Shown here: positions 36,448 to 44,831 of the stretch, piece after piece
Numbering within the stretch: the stretch's first letter is position 1
Layout of the letters: each line of letters opens with the position of its first letter
Assembly: GCF_964186585.1 (NCBI RefSeq)
Contig: NZ_OZ075067.1
Span: 1,364,001-1,428,000, forward strand
DNA: 64,000 bases
Reading direction: 5' to 3'
From: Microbacterium sp. MM2322
Lineage (GTDB): Bacteria; Actinomycetota; Actinomycetes; Actinomycetales; Microbacteriaceae
Notes under the pieces: model-generated
Seen by the model: only the letters and a program-made list of their open reading frames with translations
Database searches by the model: none
What the model was told of the DNA's origin: nothing
Position numbers and translations under genes: made by a program

Positions 36448-36741
36448 ATGGCCACGGATTACGACGCCCCCCGCAAGACCGAAGACGACAGCGAGTCGAT
36501 CGAGGCTCTCAAGGAACGCGTCCCGGACAAGATGTCCGGTTCGGTCGACGTCGAGGACTCTGACAACCCGAGCGGGTTCGAGCTTCCCGGCGCAGACCTC
36601 TCCGACGTCGACCTCGACGTCGTCGTCCTGCCTCCGCAGGAGGACGAGTTCACCTGCATCGAGTGCTTCCTCGTGAAGCACCGGACCCAGATCGATCACC
36701 AGACCTCGATCGGTGCCATCTGCACCGAGTGCGCCGCGTAA
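36448..36741 (+). CDS. DUF4193 protein
   Basis: 97 residues. Very acidic middle (SDVDLDVVVLPPQEDEFTC) followed by a Cys-x2-Cys ... Cys-x2-Cys set (TCIECFLVKHRTQ; AICTECA), a zinc-ribbon-like arrangement. DUF4193 is confined largely to Actinobacteria; function unknown. Lies divergently from sepH as usual. Confidence 0.9.
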   Translation: MATDYDAPRKTEDDSESIEALKERVPDKMSGSVDVEDSDNPSGFELPGADLSDVDLDVVVLPPQEDEFTCIECFLVKHRTQIDHQTSIGAICTECAA

Positions 36742-36759
36742 GCCGCGCTTACCGCAGCG

Positions 36760-37242
36760 TCAGCTGCGAGACTGACGACCCCGCTGTGCGCGGGTGATCA
36801 TCGCCGCCACCCGATCGGGTGTGCGGGACGAGAACACCCACCGCGCCGCGGGGTCGTCGTCGTCTGACACGGGGACCCGAACGATACCGTCGATCCCGCC
36901 CCGGATCAGGTGCCAATCGTCGGCGCGCAGGTCGCCACCCCGCGCCGAGCGTGCGGCGTCGCCCGTGAAGATCTCAGGATCGCCGAGGTCCGCGACGTCG
37001 ATGTGGGCGCGTCCCACGTGCAGGACGCCGTCACGAACCGCGACGACGGGCGCCGCGATGATCAGCGAGGACACGATCACGATGCCCACGGCAAGCCCGA
37101 TCACCAGGGCGAGCGTCGTGTCGATCGGCGAGAACACCACGGCCGCCATGGGCGCGCAGACCGCAGCGCTGACCAGAAGCCACAGCGATGGGCTCAACCG
37201 CTCGCGGTACGAGGACGGGACGGTGCGGTCGGTGTTGTGCAT
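36760..37242 (-). CDS. DUF3093 membrane protein
   Basis: 160 residues. YRERLSPSLWLLVSAAVCAP begins two membrane helices (about 18-37, 43-65), then a cytoplasmic domain (VRDGVLHVGRAHIDVADLG) ending with WVFSSRTPDRVAAMI. DUF3093 family, actinobacterial, function unknown. Starts 12 bp from the divergent dut gene. Confidence 0.88.
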   Translation of the reverse strand: MHNTDRTVPSSYRERLSPSLWLLVSAAVCAPMAAVVFSPIDTTLALVIGLAVGIVIVSSLIIAAPVVAVRDGVLHVGRAHIDVADLGDPEIFTGDAARSARGGDLRADDWHLIRGGIDGIVRVPVSDDDDPAARWVFSSRTPDRVAAMITRAQRGRQSRS

Positions 37243-37254
37243 TAGCCTCGGGGG

Positions 37255-37704
37255 GTGATGGATACCGTGGACGTTCCCATTATCTCGGCTCATGTGCCCG
37301 TCTACGCGCACCCCGGTGACGCGGGTGCCGACCTCGTCTCCACCGAGGAGGTGCGGCTCGACCCGGGTCAGCGTGCTCTGATCGGCACGGGTGTGCGCAT
37401 CGCGCTGCCCGATGGCTACGTCGCATTCGTCGTCCCCCGCAGCGGCCTCGCCGCAAAACACGGCATCACGGTCGTCAACTCCCCGGGGACGGTGGATGCG
37501 GGTTACCGGGGCGAGATCAAGGTGACCCTGCTGAACACGGATGCGTCGGAGGCGTTCCACGTCGCCCCGGGCGACCGCATCGCCCAACTCATCGTCATGC
37601 CCGTTTCGCGGGCTACCTTCCTCCCCGTCGACGCGCTCCCCGACAGTGTGCGCGGCGACGGCGGATTCGGATCCACCGGCTATACGACAGGACGACCCGC
37701 ATGA
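37255..37704 (+). CDS. dut: dUTP diphosphatase
   Basis: 149 residues (148 if the adjacent ATG at 37258 is used). Hydrolyses dUTP to dUMP and pyrophosphate, keeping uracil out of DNA. All five trimeric-dUTPase motifs are seen: HPGDAGADL, PRSGLAAKHG, NSPGTVDAGYRGE, GDRIAQLI and RGDGGFGSTG. A TAGCCT -10 box at 37243-37248 puts the expected transcription start on the GTG at 37255, favouring that start and a leaderless mRNA. The next gene overlaps by 4 bp. Confidence 0.94.
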   Translation: MMDTVDVPIISAHVPVYAHPGDAGADLVSTEEVRLDPGQRALIGTGVRIALPDGYVAFVVPRSGLAAKHGITVVNSPGTVDAGYRGEIKVTLLNTDASEAFHVAPGDRIAQLIVMPVSRATFLPVDALPDSVRGDGGFGSTGYTTGRPA

Positions 37705-38285
37705 GCGACGAGCTCGCACCCAAGTCGGCACCGATCAATCGGTCCGAGAACGGCCCCTACGACGAGGCGGAGGCGAACCCCGTCCGGCCCTACATCGACC
37801 TCGGCGGAGTGAAGGTCCTCCCGCGCGAAGGGCTGAACCTGCGGCTCGAAGTCGAGGAGCAGACGAAACGGATCGTTGCCGTCGGCCTCGACTACGCAGG
37901 ATCCACCCTTCAGGTGCAGCCTTTCGCTGCTCCCCGCTCGAGCGGTCTCTGGGAAGAGACCCGTGAACAGATCCGCGAACAGGTGCGCCAGCAGGGCGGG
38001 CGCGTGGAAGAGCGCGAAGGCCCCCTCGGCCCTGAGCTCCTGGCCGAGGTTCCCGTGGCGGGCGCGGACGGCGCGGCGGGCAAGCGCCTCGCACGCTTCG
38101 TCGGTGTCGACGGTCCGCGCTGGTTCCTGCGCGGTGTGATCGGCGGCGCGGCGGCGAGTGACGTCGCGGCGGCGGAGCAGGTCGAGGATCTGTTCCGCTC
38201 GATCGTCGTGGTTCGCGGGACGACGCCGATGCCGCCGCGCGACCTCATCCCTCTCAAGATGCCCGCTTCCCCCGGCAGCGCATGA
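37701..38285 (+). CDS. DUF3710 protein
   Basis: 194 residues. PYIDLGGVKVLPREGLNLRL and FAAPRSSGLWEETREQIREQ are the family's conserved blocks, ending with VRGTTPMPPRDLIPL. Function unknown. Coupled to dut (4-bp overlap) and to the DUF3159 gene (4-bp overlap), a conserved actinobacterial order. Confidence 0.9.
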   Translation: MSDELAPKSAPINRSENGPYDEAEANPVRPYIDLGGVKVLPREGLNLRLEVEEQTKRIVAVGLDYAGSTLQVQPFAAPRSSGLWEETREQIREQVRQQGGRVEEREGPLGPELLAEVPVAGADGAAGKRLARFVGVDGPRWFLRGVIGGAAASDVAAAEQVEDLFRSIVVVRGTTPMPPRDLIPLKMPASPGSA

Positions 38286-39058
38286 GCACGTCGCCGGACC
38301 GTCCGGAGCCGGCAGACCCCCGGGTCTCGCGCTCGGACCTCGTGCCACCTGCCGCGGGGGAACCGACGGCATCCGATCTCATCGGTCAGGCGCTCGGCGG
38401 CGCAGCCAAACAAGCCGGGCTGGATCCGACCGATGACGCGACGACGGGCCACGTCGTCTGGCGCGCAATGGGCGGATGGCGCGGTATCGCCGAGTCGGTA
38501 CTCCCCGGACTCGTGTTCGTGGTGCTCTTCACCGTCACCGCGCAGGACCTGGTGCTCTCGCTGGTCGCGTCCGTCGGGCTCGCCGCCGTCTTCACGATCA
38601 TCCGCCTGGTGCAGCGCTCGCCCGTGGCGGCTGCCTTCGGCGGGCTCGTCGCGACGGGCGCTGCGGCGGCGCTCGCCCTGTTCACCGGGCGTGGTGTCGA
38701 CAACTTCGTCCCGGGTCTCATCACGAACGCGGCCTACGGGACAGTCCTCCTCGTCTCCGCTCTCGTCGGCTGGTCGTTGATCGGTCTGGCCGTCGGGTTC
38801 CTCATGAACGAGGGCACGGCATGGCGCGCGGATCGCCGCAAGCGGCGCGCATTCTTCTGGCTCACGATCGCCTGGGCGGCGTTGTTCTTCGCCCGCCTCG
38901 CCGTTCAGCTTCCGCTCTATCTGTCCGATCAGACGGCGGCCCTCGGCACCCTGAAGCTCGTCATGGGTCTGCCGCTGTTCGCGCCTCTCGTCGCGGTGAC
39001 GTGGCTCGCGGTGCGGGCTCTCTATCCCCGACGCGCCGATGTCCCCGGAGAGAGCTGA
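38282..39058 (+). CDS. DUF3159 membrane protein
   Basis: 258 residues. GGWRGIAESVLPGLVFVVLF begins a bundle of about five to six membrane helices (residues 70-250). The N-terminal 60 residues are polar and Pro-rich. DUF3159 family, actinobacterial; no assigned function. Last gene of the dut-DUF3710-DUF3159 run. Confidence 0.9.
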   Translation: MSTSPDRPEPADPRVSRSDLVPPAAGEPTASDLIGQALGGAAKQAGLDPTDDATTGHVVWRAMGGWRGIAESVLPGLVFVVLFTVTAQDLVLSLVASVGLAAVFTIIRLVQRSPVAAAFGGLVATGAAAALALFTGRGVDNFVPGLITNAAYGTVLLVSALVGWSLIGLAVGFLMNEGTAWRADRRKRRAFFWLTIAWAALFFARLAVQLPLYLSDQTAALGTLKLVMGLPLFAPLVAVTWLAVRALYPRRADVPGES

Positions 39059-39101
39059 CCGATCGGCCCGATCCGGCTTCGCGGCTGGTTGACTGAGCGG
39101 T

Positions 39102-39743
39102 ATGGACGCCGTTCCGATGTTCCCGCTGGGGAGTGTGCTCTTCCCGCACACGCCGCTCGCGCTGCGGATCTTCGAGCCTCGTTACCTGACCATGGTGGGT
39201 CGGCTGCTCGATGAGGACGACCCCTCGTTCGGTGTCGTCCTCATCGAGCGTGGTCTGGAGGCCGGCGGGGGAGACGAGCGTTCGGCGCTCGGGACATTGG
39301 CGCGCATCGTCAAAGTGGAGGCCGACAGTGCGGATCTGTTCGTGATCGCCGTCGGCGGCGAGCGGATCACGGTCGACCGCTGGCGTGCAGACGACCCGCA
39401 TCCGATCGCCGACGTGACTCCGGTCGCGCCGCTGACCTGGGATGAAGGGATCGCTCCGCTCCGGCGCGAGGCGGAACGCGTCGTGCGGCGAGTCGCGACG
39501 CTGGCATCGGTCCTCGACGAAGCGCGGTGGGATCCCGACACCGAGATCTCGGACGACCCCGTCGAATCGGCATGGCAGCTGGCCGCCATCGCGCCGCTCG
39601 GTGACTACGACCGGTTCCGCCTCCTCGGCGCCACGAGCCTGCGCGAACTCCTCACCATGCTGATGGACTTCTGCCTCGATGAGGCACCGGTCCTCATCGC
39701 CCGCGCGGCCGACACGGTGGATCCGGGTGACGAGGAAGCCTGA
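39102..39743 (+). CDS. LON substrate-binding-domain protein
   Basis: 213 residues. FPLGSVLFPHTPLALRIFEP and YLTMVGRLLDEDDPSFGVVL are the opening of the N-terminal (LAN) domain of Lon proteases. There is no ATPase or protease domain, so it is a stand-alone substrate-binding-like protein, as found in many bacteria. Function unknown. Confidence 0.88.
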   Translation: MDAVPMFPLGSVLFPHTPLALRIFEPRYLTMVGRLLDEDDPSFGVVLIERGLEAGGGDERSALGTLARIVKVEADSADLFVIAVGGERITVDRWRADDPHPIADVTPVAPLTWDEGIAPLRREAERVVRRVATLASVLDEARWDPDTEISDDPVESAWQLAAIAPLGDYDRFRLLGATSLRELLTMLMDFCLDEAPVLIARAADTVDPGDEEA

Positions 39744-39768
39744 GGAAGCGGCATCCGACGGGGTAGAG

Positions 39769-39786
39769 TATCTTGATATCAAGATA
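39769..39786. promoter_or_regulatory. 18-bp perfect palindrome at the acnA promoter
   Basis: tatcttgatatcaagata is a perfect palindrome 107 bp upstream of the acnA start. Its first base is the last base of a TAGAGT -10 box (39764-39769), so a bound regulator would block or modulate transcription start. The size and symmetry fit a dimeric winged-helix regulator (MarR type is one option). A second, 14-bp near-palindrome lies at 39804-39817. Confidence 0.7.
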
Positions 39787-39892
39787 AATTTCGCCCGCCA
39801 GGGTAAGGCGCGCCTCACTAGCCGCCGGGACCTCACGGGGCGAAGATGGGAGGGCCGGCTTACGCCGCGCCCGCCGACGAAGGAGAGCACAC

Positions 39893-42757
39893 GTGTCCAC
39901 AGTTGACAGCTTCGGTGCCAAGAGCACACTCACAGTCGGCGACACCGACTACGAGATCTTCCGCATCGACACCGTTCCCGGTTACGAGAAGCTTCCGTAC
40001 AGCCTGAAGATCCTCCTCGAGAACCTCCTTCGCACCGAAGACGGTGCGAACGTGACGAAGGAGCAGATCGAGGCCCTCGGGAACTGGCAGCCCGATGCCG
40101 AACCGAACACCGAGATCCAGTTCACGCCCGCACGCGTCGTGATGCAGGACTTCACCGGCGTCCCGTGCATCGTCGACCTCGCCACGATGCGCGAGGCGGT
40201 CACCGCCCTCGGTGGCGACCCGAACAAGATCAACCCGCTCTCGCCGGCTGAGATGGTCATCGACCACTCCGTCATCGCCGACCTCTTCGGCTCCGAGAAC
40301 GCCCTCGAGCGCAACGTCGAGATCGAGTACGAGCGCAACGGCGAGCGTTACCAGTTCCTCCGCTGGGGCCAGACGGCCTTCGACGACTTCAAGGTCGTCC
40401 CGCCGGGCACCGGCATCGTCCACCAGGTCAACATCGAGCACCTCGCCAAGGTCATCTACGACCGAACGGTCGACGGCGTGCTCCGCGCGTACCCCGACAC
40501 CTGCGTCGGCACCGACTCCCACACCACGATGGTGAACGGTCTCGGCGTCCTCGGCTGGGGCGTCGGCGGTATCGAAGCCGAGGCCGCCATGCTCGGCCAG
40601 CCGGTCTCGATGCTCATCCCGCGGGTCGTCGGCTTCAAGCTCAGCGGCGAGATCCCCGCCGGCGTGACGGCGACCGACATCGTCCTCACGATCACCGACA
40701 TGCTGCGCAAGCACGGTGTGGTCGGCAAGTTCGTCGAGTTCTACGGCGAAGGCGTCGCCCAGGTCCCGCTGGCCAACCGCGCCACCATCGGCAACATGAG
40801 CCCCGAGTTCGGGTCGACCGCGGCGATGTTCCCCGTCGACGACGTGACGCTCGACTACCTGCGTCTCACGGGTCGCGACGAGCAGACCGTCGCCCTCGTC
40901 GAGGCGTACGCCAAGGCGCAGTCCCTCTGGCACGACGCGTCGCGCGAGCTCAGCTTCAGCGAGTTCATGGAGCTCGACCTCTCGACGGTCGTACCGTCGA
41001 TCGCCGGTCCGAAGCGCCCGCAGGACCGCATCCTCCTCTCCGAGGCGAAGAACCAGTTCGAGAAGGACATCCTCAACTACGCGGATGCCACGGCTGAAGA
41101 CTCCGTCGAGATCGAGGGCACGTTCCCCGCATCGGACCCGGGCTCCGCCCCGGGCGTCGAGCATGAGACGGTCTCGGCCGAGGGCGTCTCGCACCAGCAC
41201 GATCACGAGCACGTTCCCTCGATGATCTCGAGCGGTGGGCGTCACGCGGCATCCAAGCCGGTCAAGGTCACGACGCCCGATGGACAGTCGTATCTCCTCG
41301 ACCACGGTGCGGTCACCCTTGCGGCGATCACCTCGTGCACGAACACGTCGAACCCGTCGGTCATGATCGCGGCGGGCCTGCTCGCCAAGAAGGCCGTCGA
41401 CAAGGGCCTGAAGCGCAAGCCGTGGGTCAAGACGACGCTCGGCCCGGGGTCTAAGGTCGTCACCGACTACTACGAGAAGTCGGGCCTCGACAAGGCGCTC
41501 GAGGGCCTCGACTTCTACACCGTCGGCTACGGCTGCACGATCTGCATCGGCAACTCGGGGCCGCTCATCGAAGAGGTGTCGGCAGCGATCAACGAGAACG
41601 ATCTCGCGGTCACCGCTGTCCTGTCGGGCAACCGCAACTTCGAGGGTCGCATCAGCCCCGACGTGAAGATGAACTACCTCGCGTCGCCGCCCCTCGTCGT
41701 CGCGTACGCTCTCGCCGGGTCGATGAACTTCGACTTCGAGACGGACGCGCTCGGCAAGGACGCGGACGGCAACGACGTGTTCCTCAAGGACATCTGGCCC
41801 TCGCCCGACGAGGTGCAGGAGGTCATCGACTACTCCATCTCGCGTGAGCAGTTCATCAAGCAGTACTCGACCGTCTTCGACGGTGACGAGCGCTGGCAGA
41901 ACCTGCCCACCCCCACGGGACCGATCTTCGAGTGGGACGAGAACTCGACCTACGTCCGGAAGGCTCCGTACTTCGACGGCATGCAGAGTTCGCCTGCGCC
42001 CGTCACCGACATCTCCGGTGCGCGCGTCATGGCGACCCTGGGTGACTCTGTCACGACCGACCACATCAGCCCGGCCGGAAACATCAAGGCCGGAACCCCC
42101 GCCGCGCAGTACCTCACGGAGCACGGTGTCGCGCAGAAGGACTTCAACTCCTACGGCTCGCGTCGCGGCAACCACGAGGTGATGATTCGCGGCACGTTCG
42201 CGAACATCCGACTCAAGAACGAGCTCGTGGCCGCGGTCAACGACGGCAAGGTCGTCGAGGGCGGCTTCACCCGTGACTTCACCCAGCCCGGTGGCCCGCA
42301 GTCGTACATCTACGACGCGAGCCAGAACTACCAGGCGCAGGGCACCCCGCTCGTCGTGTTCGGCGGCAAGGAGTACGGCTCCGGTTCGTCGCGCGACTGG
42401 GCGGCCAAGGGCACGAGCCTGCTGGGCGTGAAGGCCGTCATCACCGAGAGCTTCGAGCGCATCCACCGCTCGAACCTGATCGGCATGGGCGTCGTCCCGC
42501 TCCAGTTCCCCGCAGGTGAGAGCTGGGCATCGCTCGGCCTCGACGGCACCGAGATCGTCTCGATCACGGGCCTCGAGCAGCTGAACGAGGGCGTCACCCC
42601 GAAGACGGTCACCGTCGTCGCCGAGCCGAGCGAGTTCTCGCCCGAGGGGAAGCAGACGATCACGTTCGAGGCGATCGTCCGCATCGACACCCCCGGTGAG
42701 GCGGACTACTACCGCAACGGCGGCATCCTGCAGTACGTGCTCCGCTCGCTGGTCTGA
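39893..42757 (+). CDS. acnA: Aconitate hydratase
   Basis: 954 residues, bacterial AcnA/IRP type. Interconverts citrate and isocitrate with a 4Fe-4S cluster. Cluster cysteines lie in [11 protein letters not shown] and [13 protein letters not shown], and the active-site loop [14 protein letters not shown] is intact. GTG start, with gaaggagag as ribosome site. The 149-bp upstream region has a large palindrome (39769-39786) and no other gene. As an Fe-S enzyme its control may respond to iron or redox state, but the regulator cannot be named from sequence. Confidence 0.96.
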   Translation: MSTVDSFGAKSTLTVGDTDYEIFRIDTVPGYEKLPYSLKILLENLLRTEDGANVTKEQIEALGNWQPDAEPNTEIQFTPARVVMQDFTGVPCIVDLATMREAVTALGGDPNKINPLSPAEMVIDHSVIADLFGSENALERNVEIEYERNGERYQFLRWGQTAFDDFKVVPPGTGIVHQVNIEHLAKVIYDRTVDGVLRAYPDTCVGTDSHTTMVNGLGVLGWGVGGIEAEAAMLGQPVSMLIPRVVGFKLSGEIPAGVTATDIVLTITDMLRKHGVVGKFVEFYGEGVAQVPLANRATIGNMSPEFGSTAAMFPVDDVTLDYLRLTGRDEQTVALVEAYAKAQSLWHDASRELSFSEFMELDLSTVVPSIAGPKRPQDRILLSEAKNQFEKDILNYADATAEDSVEIEGTFPASDPGSAPGVEHETVSAEGVSHQHDHEHVPSMISSGGRHAASKPVKVTTPDGQSYLLDHGAVTLAAITSCTNTSNPSVMIAAGLLAKKAVDKGLKRKPWVKTTLGPGSKVVTDYYEKSGLDKALEGLDFYTVGYGCTICIGNSGPLIEEVSAAINENDLAVTAVLSGNRNFEGRISPDVKMNYLASPPLVVAYALAGSMNFDFETDALGKDADGNDVFLKDIWPSPDEVQEVIDYSISREQFIKQYSTVFDGDERWQNLPTPTGPIFEWDENSTYVRKAPYFDGMQSSPAPVTDISGARVMATLGDSVTTDHISPAGNIKAGTPAAQYLTEHGVAQKDFNSYGSRRGNHEVMIRGTFANIRLKNELVAAVNDGKVVEGGFTRDFTQPGGPQSYIYDASQNYQAQGTPLVVFGGKEYGSGSSRDWAAKGTSLLGVKAVITESFERIHRSNLIGMGVVPLQFPAGESWASLGLDGTEIVSITGLEQLNEGVTPKTVTVVAEPSEFSPEGKQTITFEAIVRIDTPGEADYYRNGGILQYVLRSLV

Positions 42758-42769
42758 CCTGATTGTCAA

Positions 42770-42804
42770 GAGGACCCCGGCTCCCGCGTGGAGCCGGGGT
42801 CCTC
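42770..42804. terminator. Terminator after acnA
   Basis: Perfect 15-bp stem (gaggaccccggctcc and its complement) around cgcgt, followed by cgttt. Confidence 0.9.
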
Positions 42805-42831
42805 TCGTTTGGGGGGACGTAGACTCTCGTC

Positions 42832-44799
42832 ATGAGTCTTCTCGAGGGAATTTCCGGTCCGCGCGACCTCGATCGATTCTCGAGCGAGGAACTCCACATC
42901 CTGGCCGACGAGATCCGCACCTTCCTCGTCGAGAACGTGTCCCGCACCGGCGGGCACCTCGGACCGAACCTCGGCGTCGTGGAGATGACGATCGCCCTCC
43001 ACCGGGTCTTCGACTCACCGAACGATCCGATCATCTTCGACACGGGCCACCAGTCGTACGTCCACAAGCTGCTGACCGGGCGCCAGGACTTCTCCAAGCT
43101 GCGCTCCCGCGGCGGCCTCGCCGGCTACCCGCAGCGTTCCGAGAGCCCGCACGACGTCGTCGAGTCCTCGCATGCCTCGAGCTCGCTGAGTTGGGCCGAC
43201 GGGGTCTCCCGCGCGCTGACGCGTACCGGGCGCAAGGATCGGCACGTCGTCGCGGTCGTCGGTGACGGCTCGCTCACGGGCGGGATGACGTGGGAGGCCC
43301 TCAACAACATCTCCGACGACAACGACCGCAACCTCGTCATCGTCGTCAACGACAACGGTCGCTCGTACGCGCCGACCATCGGCGGCATGGCGCGCTACCT
43401 CAACCGGGTGCGCACGGCCGACAGCTACAAGACCCTGCGCCAGAGTTCGGCGCACGTCTCGCGGCTCTTCGGTCCCATCGGGCGGGCGATCTATCGCGGG
43501 GTCCGCGGCGGAACGCACGGCTTCCTCTCACGCTTCACGAACAACGTCGCGCTGTACTCCAACCTCGACATCAAGTACCTCGGCCCCGTCGACGGGCACG
43601 ACCTTGATGCCATGGAGGAGACCCTGCGTCTCGCCAAGGCCTACGGCGCTCCGGTCATCGTCCATGCGATCACCGATAAGGGCCGCGGGTTCGAGCCCGC
43701 GCGTCGCGACGAAGCGGACCAGTTCCACGCGGTCGGCAAGATCGACCCCATCACGGGGGAGCCGATCGGTTCCTCGGATGCCGTGGCGTGGACCGACGTC
43801 TTCTCCGACGCGCTCGTGGCCGCCGGCGACCGGCGCGAAGACATCATCGCGATGACGGCGGCCATGCTCCGGCCCACGGGCCTGCAGGCGTTCGCGCAGC
43901 GGTTCCCCGACCGTGTGTACGACGTCGGCATCGCCGAGCAGCACGCGGTCGCGTCGGCCGCGGGTCTCGCGTTCGGCGGCATCCATCCCGTCGTGGCCAT
44001 CTATGCGACCTTCATGAACCGTGCGTTCGACCAGGTCATGATGGATGTCGCTCTGCACAAGGCGGGCGTGACTTTCGTGCTGGACCGATCGGGTGTCACC
44101 GGCCCCGACGGACCGAGCCACCACGGGATCTGGGACCTCGCGATGCTGCAACTCGTCCCGGGAATCCGCATCGCGGCGCCCCGCGACGGGGAGCGGCTGC
44201 GCGAGCTCTTCGACGAAGCGGTCGCTGTCGAGGATGCTCCGACGGTCGTCCGCTTTCCGAAGGGCTCGGTCCCCGACGCTCTCGAGGCCGTCGAGCGTCT
44301 CGCTGACGGCACCGATGTGCTGTACCGCAGCGGTTCCGAGGACGTCTTGATCGTCGGGATCGGGCCGATGGCTCATCTTGCGATCGATGTCGCCAACAGA
44401 CTTCGTGCACAGGGGATCGGTGCGACCGTGGTCGATCCGCGGTGGGCGGTGCCGATCCGTCCCTCGATCGTCGAGCTCGCGGCATCCCATCGGCTCGTGA
44501 TCACCATCGAGGACGGCATCCGCGTCGGCGGGGTCGGCACGCGTGTCCGTCAGGTACTGCGCGAGGCCGGCGTGTCGACCGCCGTGGACGAGCTGGGTCT
44601 GCCCGATGAGTTCATCGATCACGCAACGCGGGAGCAGATCCTCGCGGACGCGGGTTTGACCGCCTCGAAGATCGCTCAGGACGTCGTGGCGCAGGTCCTC
44701 GGCACCCGTGTCCCCATCGCTCGCCAGTCGACCGACGACGATGGGTGGGCCTCCCACGAGATCGAACTGCGCGGGCCGTCGGACGCCAGCTCCGACTGA
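42832..44799 (+). CDS. dxs: 1-deoxy-D-xylulose-5-phosphate synthase
   Basis: 655 residues. First step of the MEP isoprenoid pathway, joining pyruvate and glyceraldehyde-3-phosphate with thiamine diphosphate. DTGHQSYVHKLLTGR near the N-terminus, the ThDP motif GDGSLTGGMTWEALNN, and the transketolase motif DRSGVTGPDGPSHHG are present. A TAGACT -10 box at 42820-42825 lies 6 nt before the ATG, so the mRNA is likely leaderless. Confidence 0.96.
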   Translation: MSLLEGISGPRDLDRFSSEELHILADEIRTFLVENVSRTGGHLGPNLGVVEMTIALHRVFDSPNDPIIFDTGHQSYVHKLLTGRQDFSKLRSRGGLAGYPQRSESPHDVVESSHASSSLSWADGVSRALTRTGRKDRHVVAVVGDGSLTGGMTWEALNNISDDNDRNLVIVVNDNGRSYAPTIGGMARYLNRVRTADSYKTLRQSSAHVSRLFGPIGRAIYRGVRGGTHGFLSRFTNNVALYSNLDIKYLGPVDGHDLDAMEETLRLAKAYGAPVIVHAITDKGRGFEPARRDEADQFHAVGKIDPITGEPIGSSDAVAWTDVFSDALVAAGDRREDIIAMTAAMLRPTGLQAFAQRFPDRVYDVGIAEQHAVASAAGLAFGGIHPVVAIYATFMNRAFDQVMMDVALHKAGVTFVLDRSGVTGPDGPSHHGIWDLAMLQLVPGIRIAAPRDGERLRELFDEAVAVEDAPTVVRFPKGSVPDALEAVERLADGTDVLYRSGSEDVLIVGIGPMAHLAIDVANRLRAQGIGATVVDPRWAVPIRPSIVELAASHRLVITIEDGIRVGGVGTRVRQVLREAGVSTAVDELGLPDEFIDHATREQILADAGLTASKIAQDVVAQVLGTRVPIARQSTDDDGWASHEIELRGPSDASSD

Positions 44800-44831
44800 C
44801 CTCCCTGCTGTCCGCGTGACAGCATGGAGGG

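Noticed and set aside
39798..39820. Possible iron-box (DtxR/IdeR-like) site before acnA.
   Set aside because: Only about 11 of 19 consensus positions match; the perfect palindrome upstream is a far better candidate regulator site.
39860..42769. A 969-residue open frame antisense to acnA, and many other long antisense frames (e.g. 17581-19227, 33000-34064, 43528-44895).
   Set aside because: They mirror real genes in a GC-rich genome, have low-complexity Arg/Asp/His/Gly-rich translations and no family resemblance.
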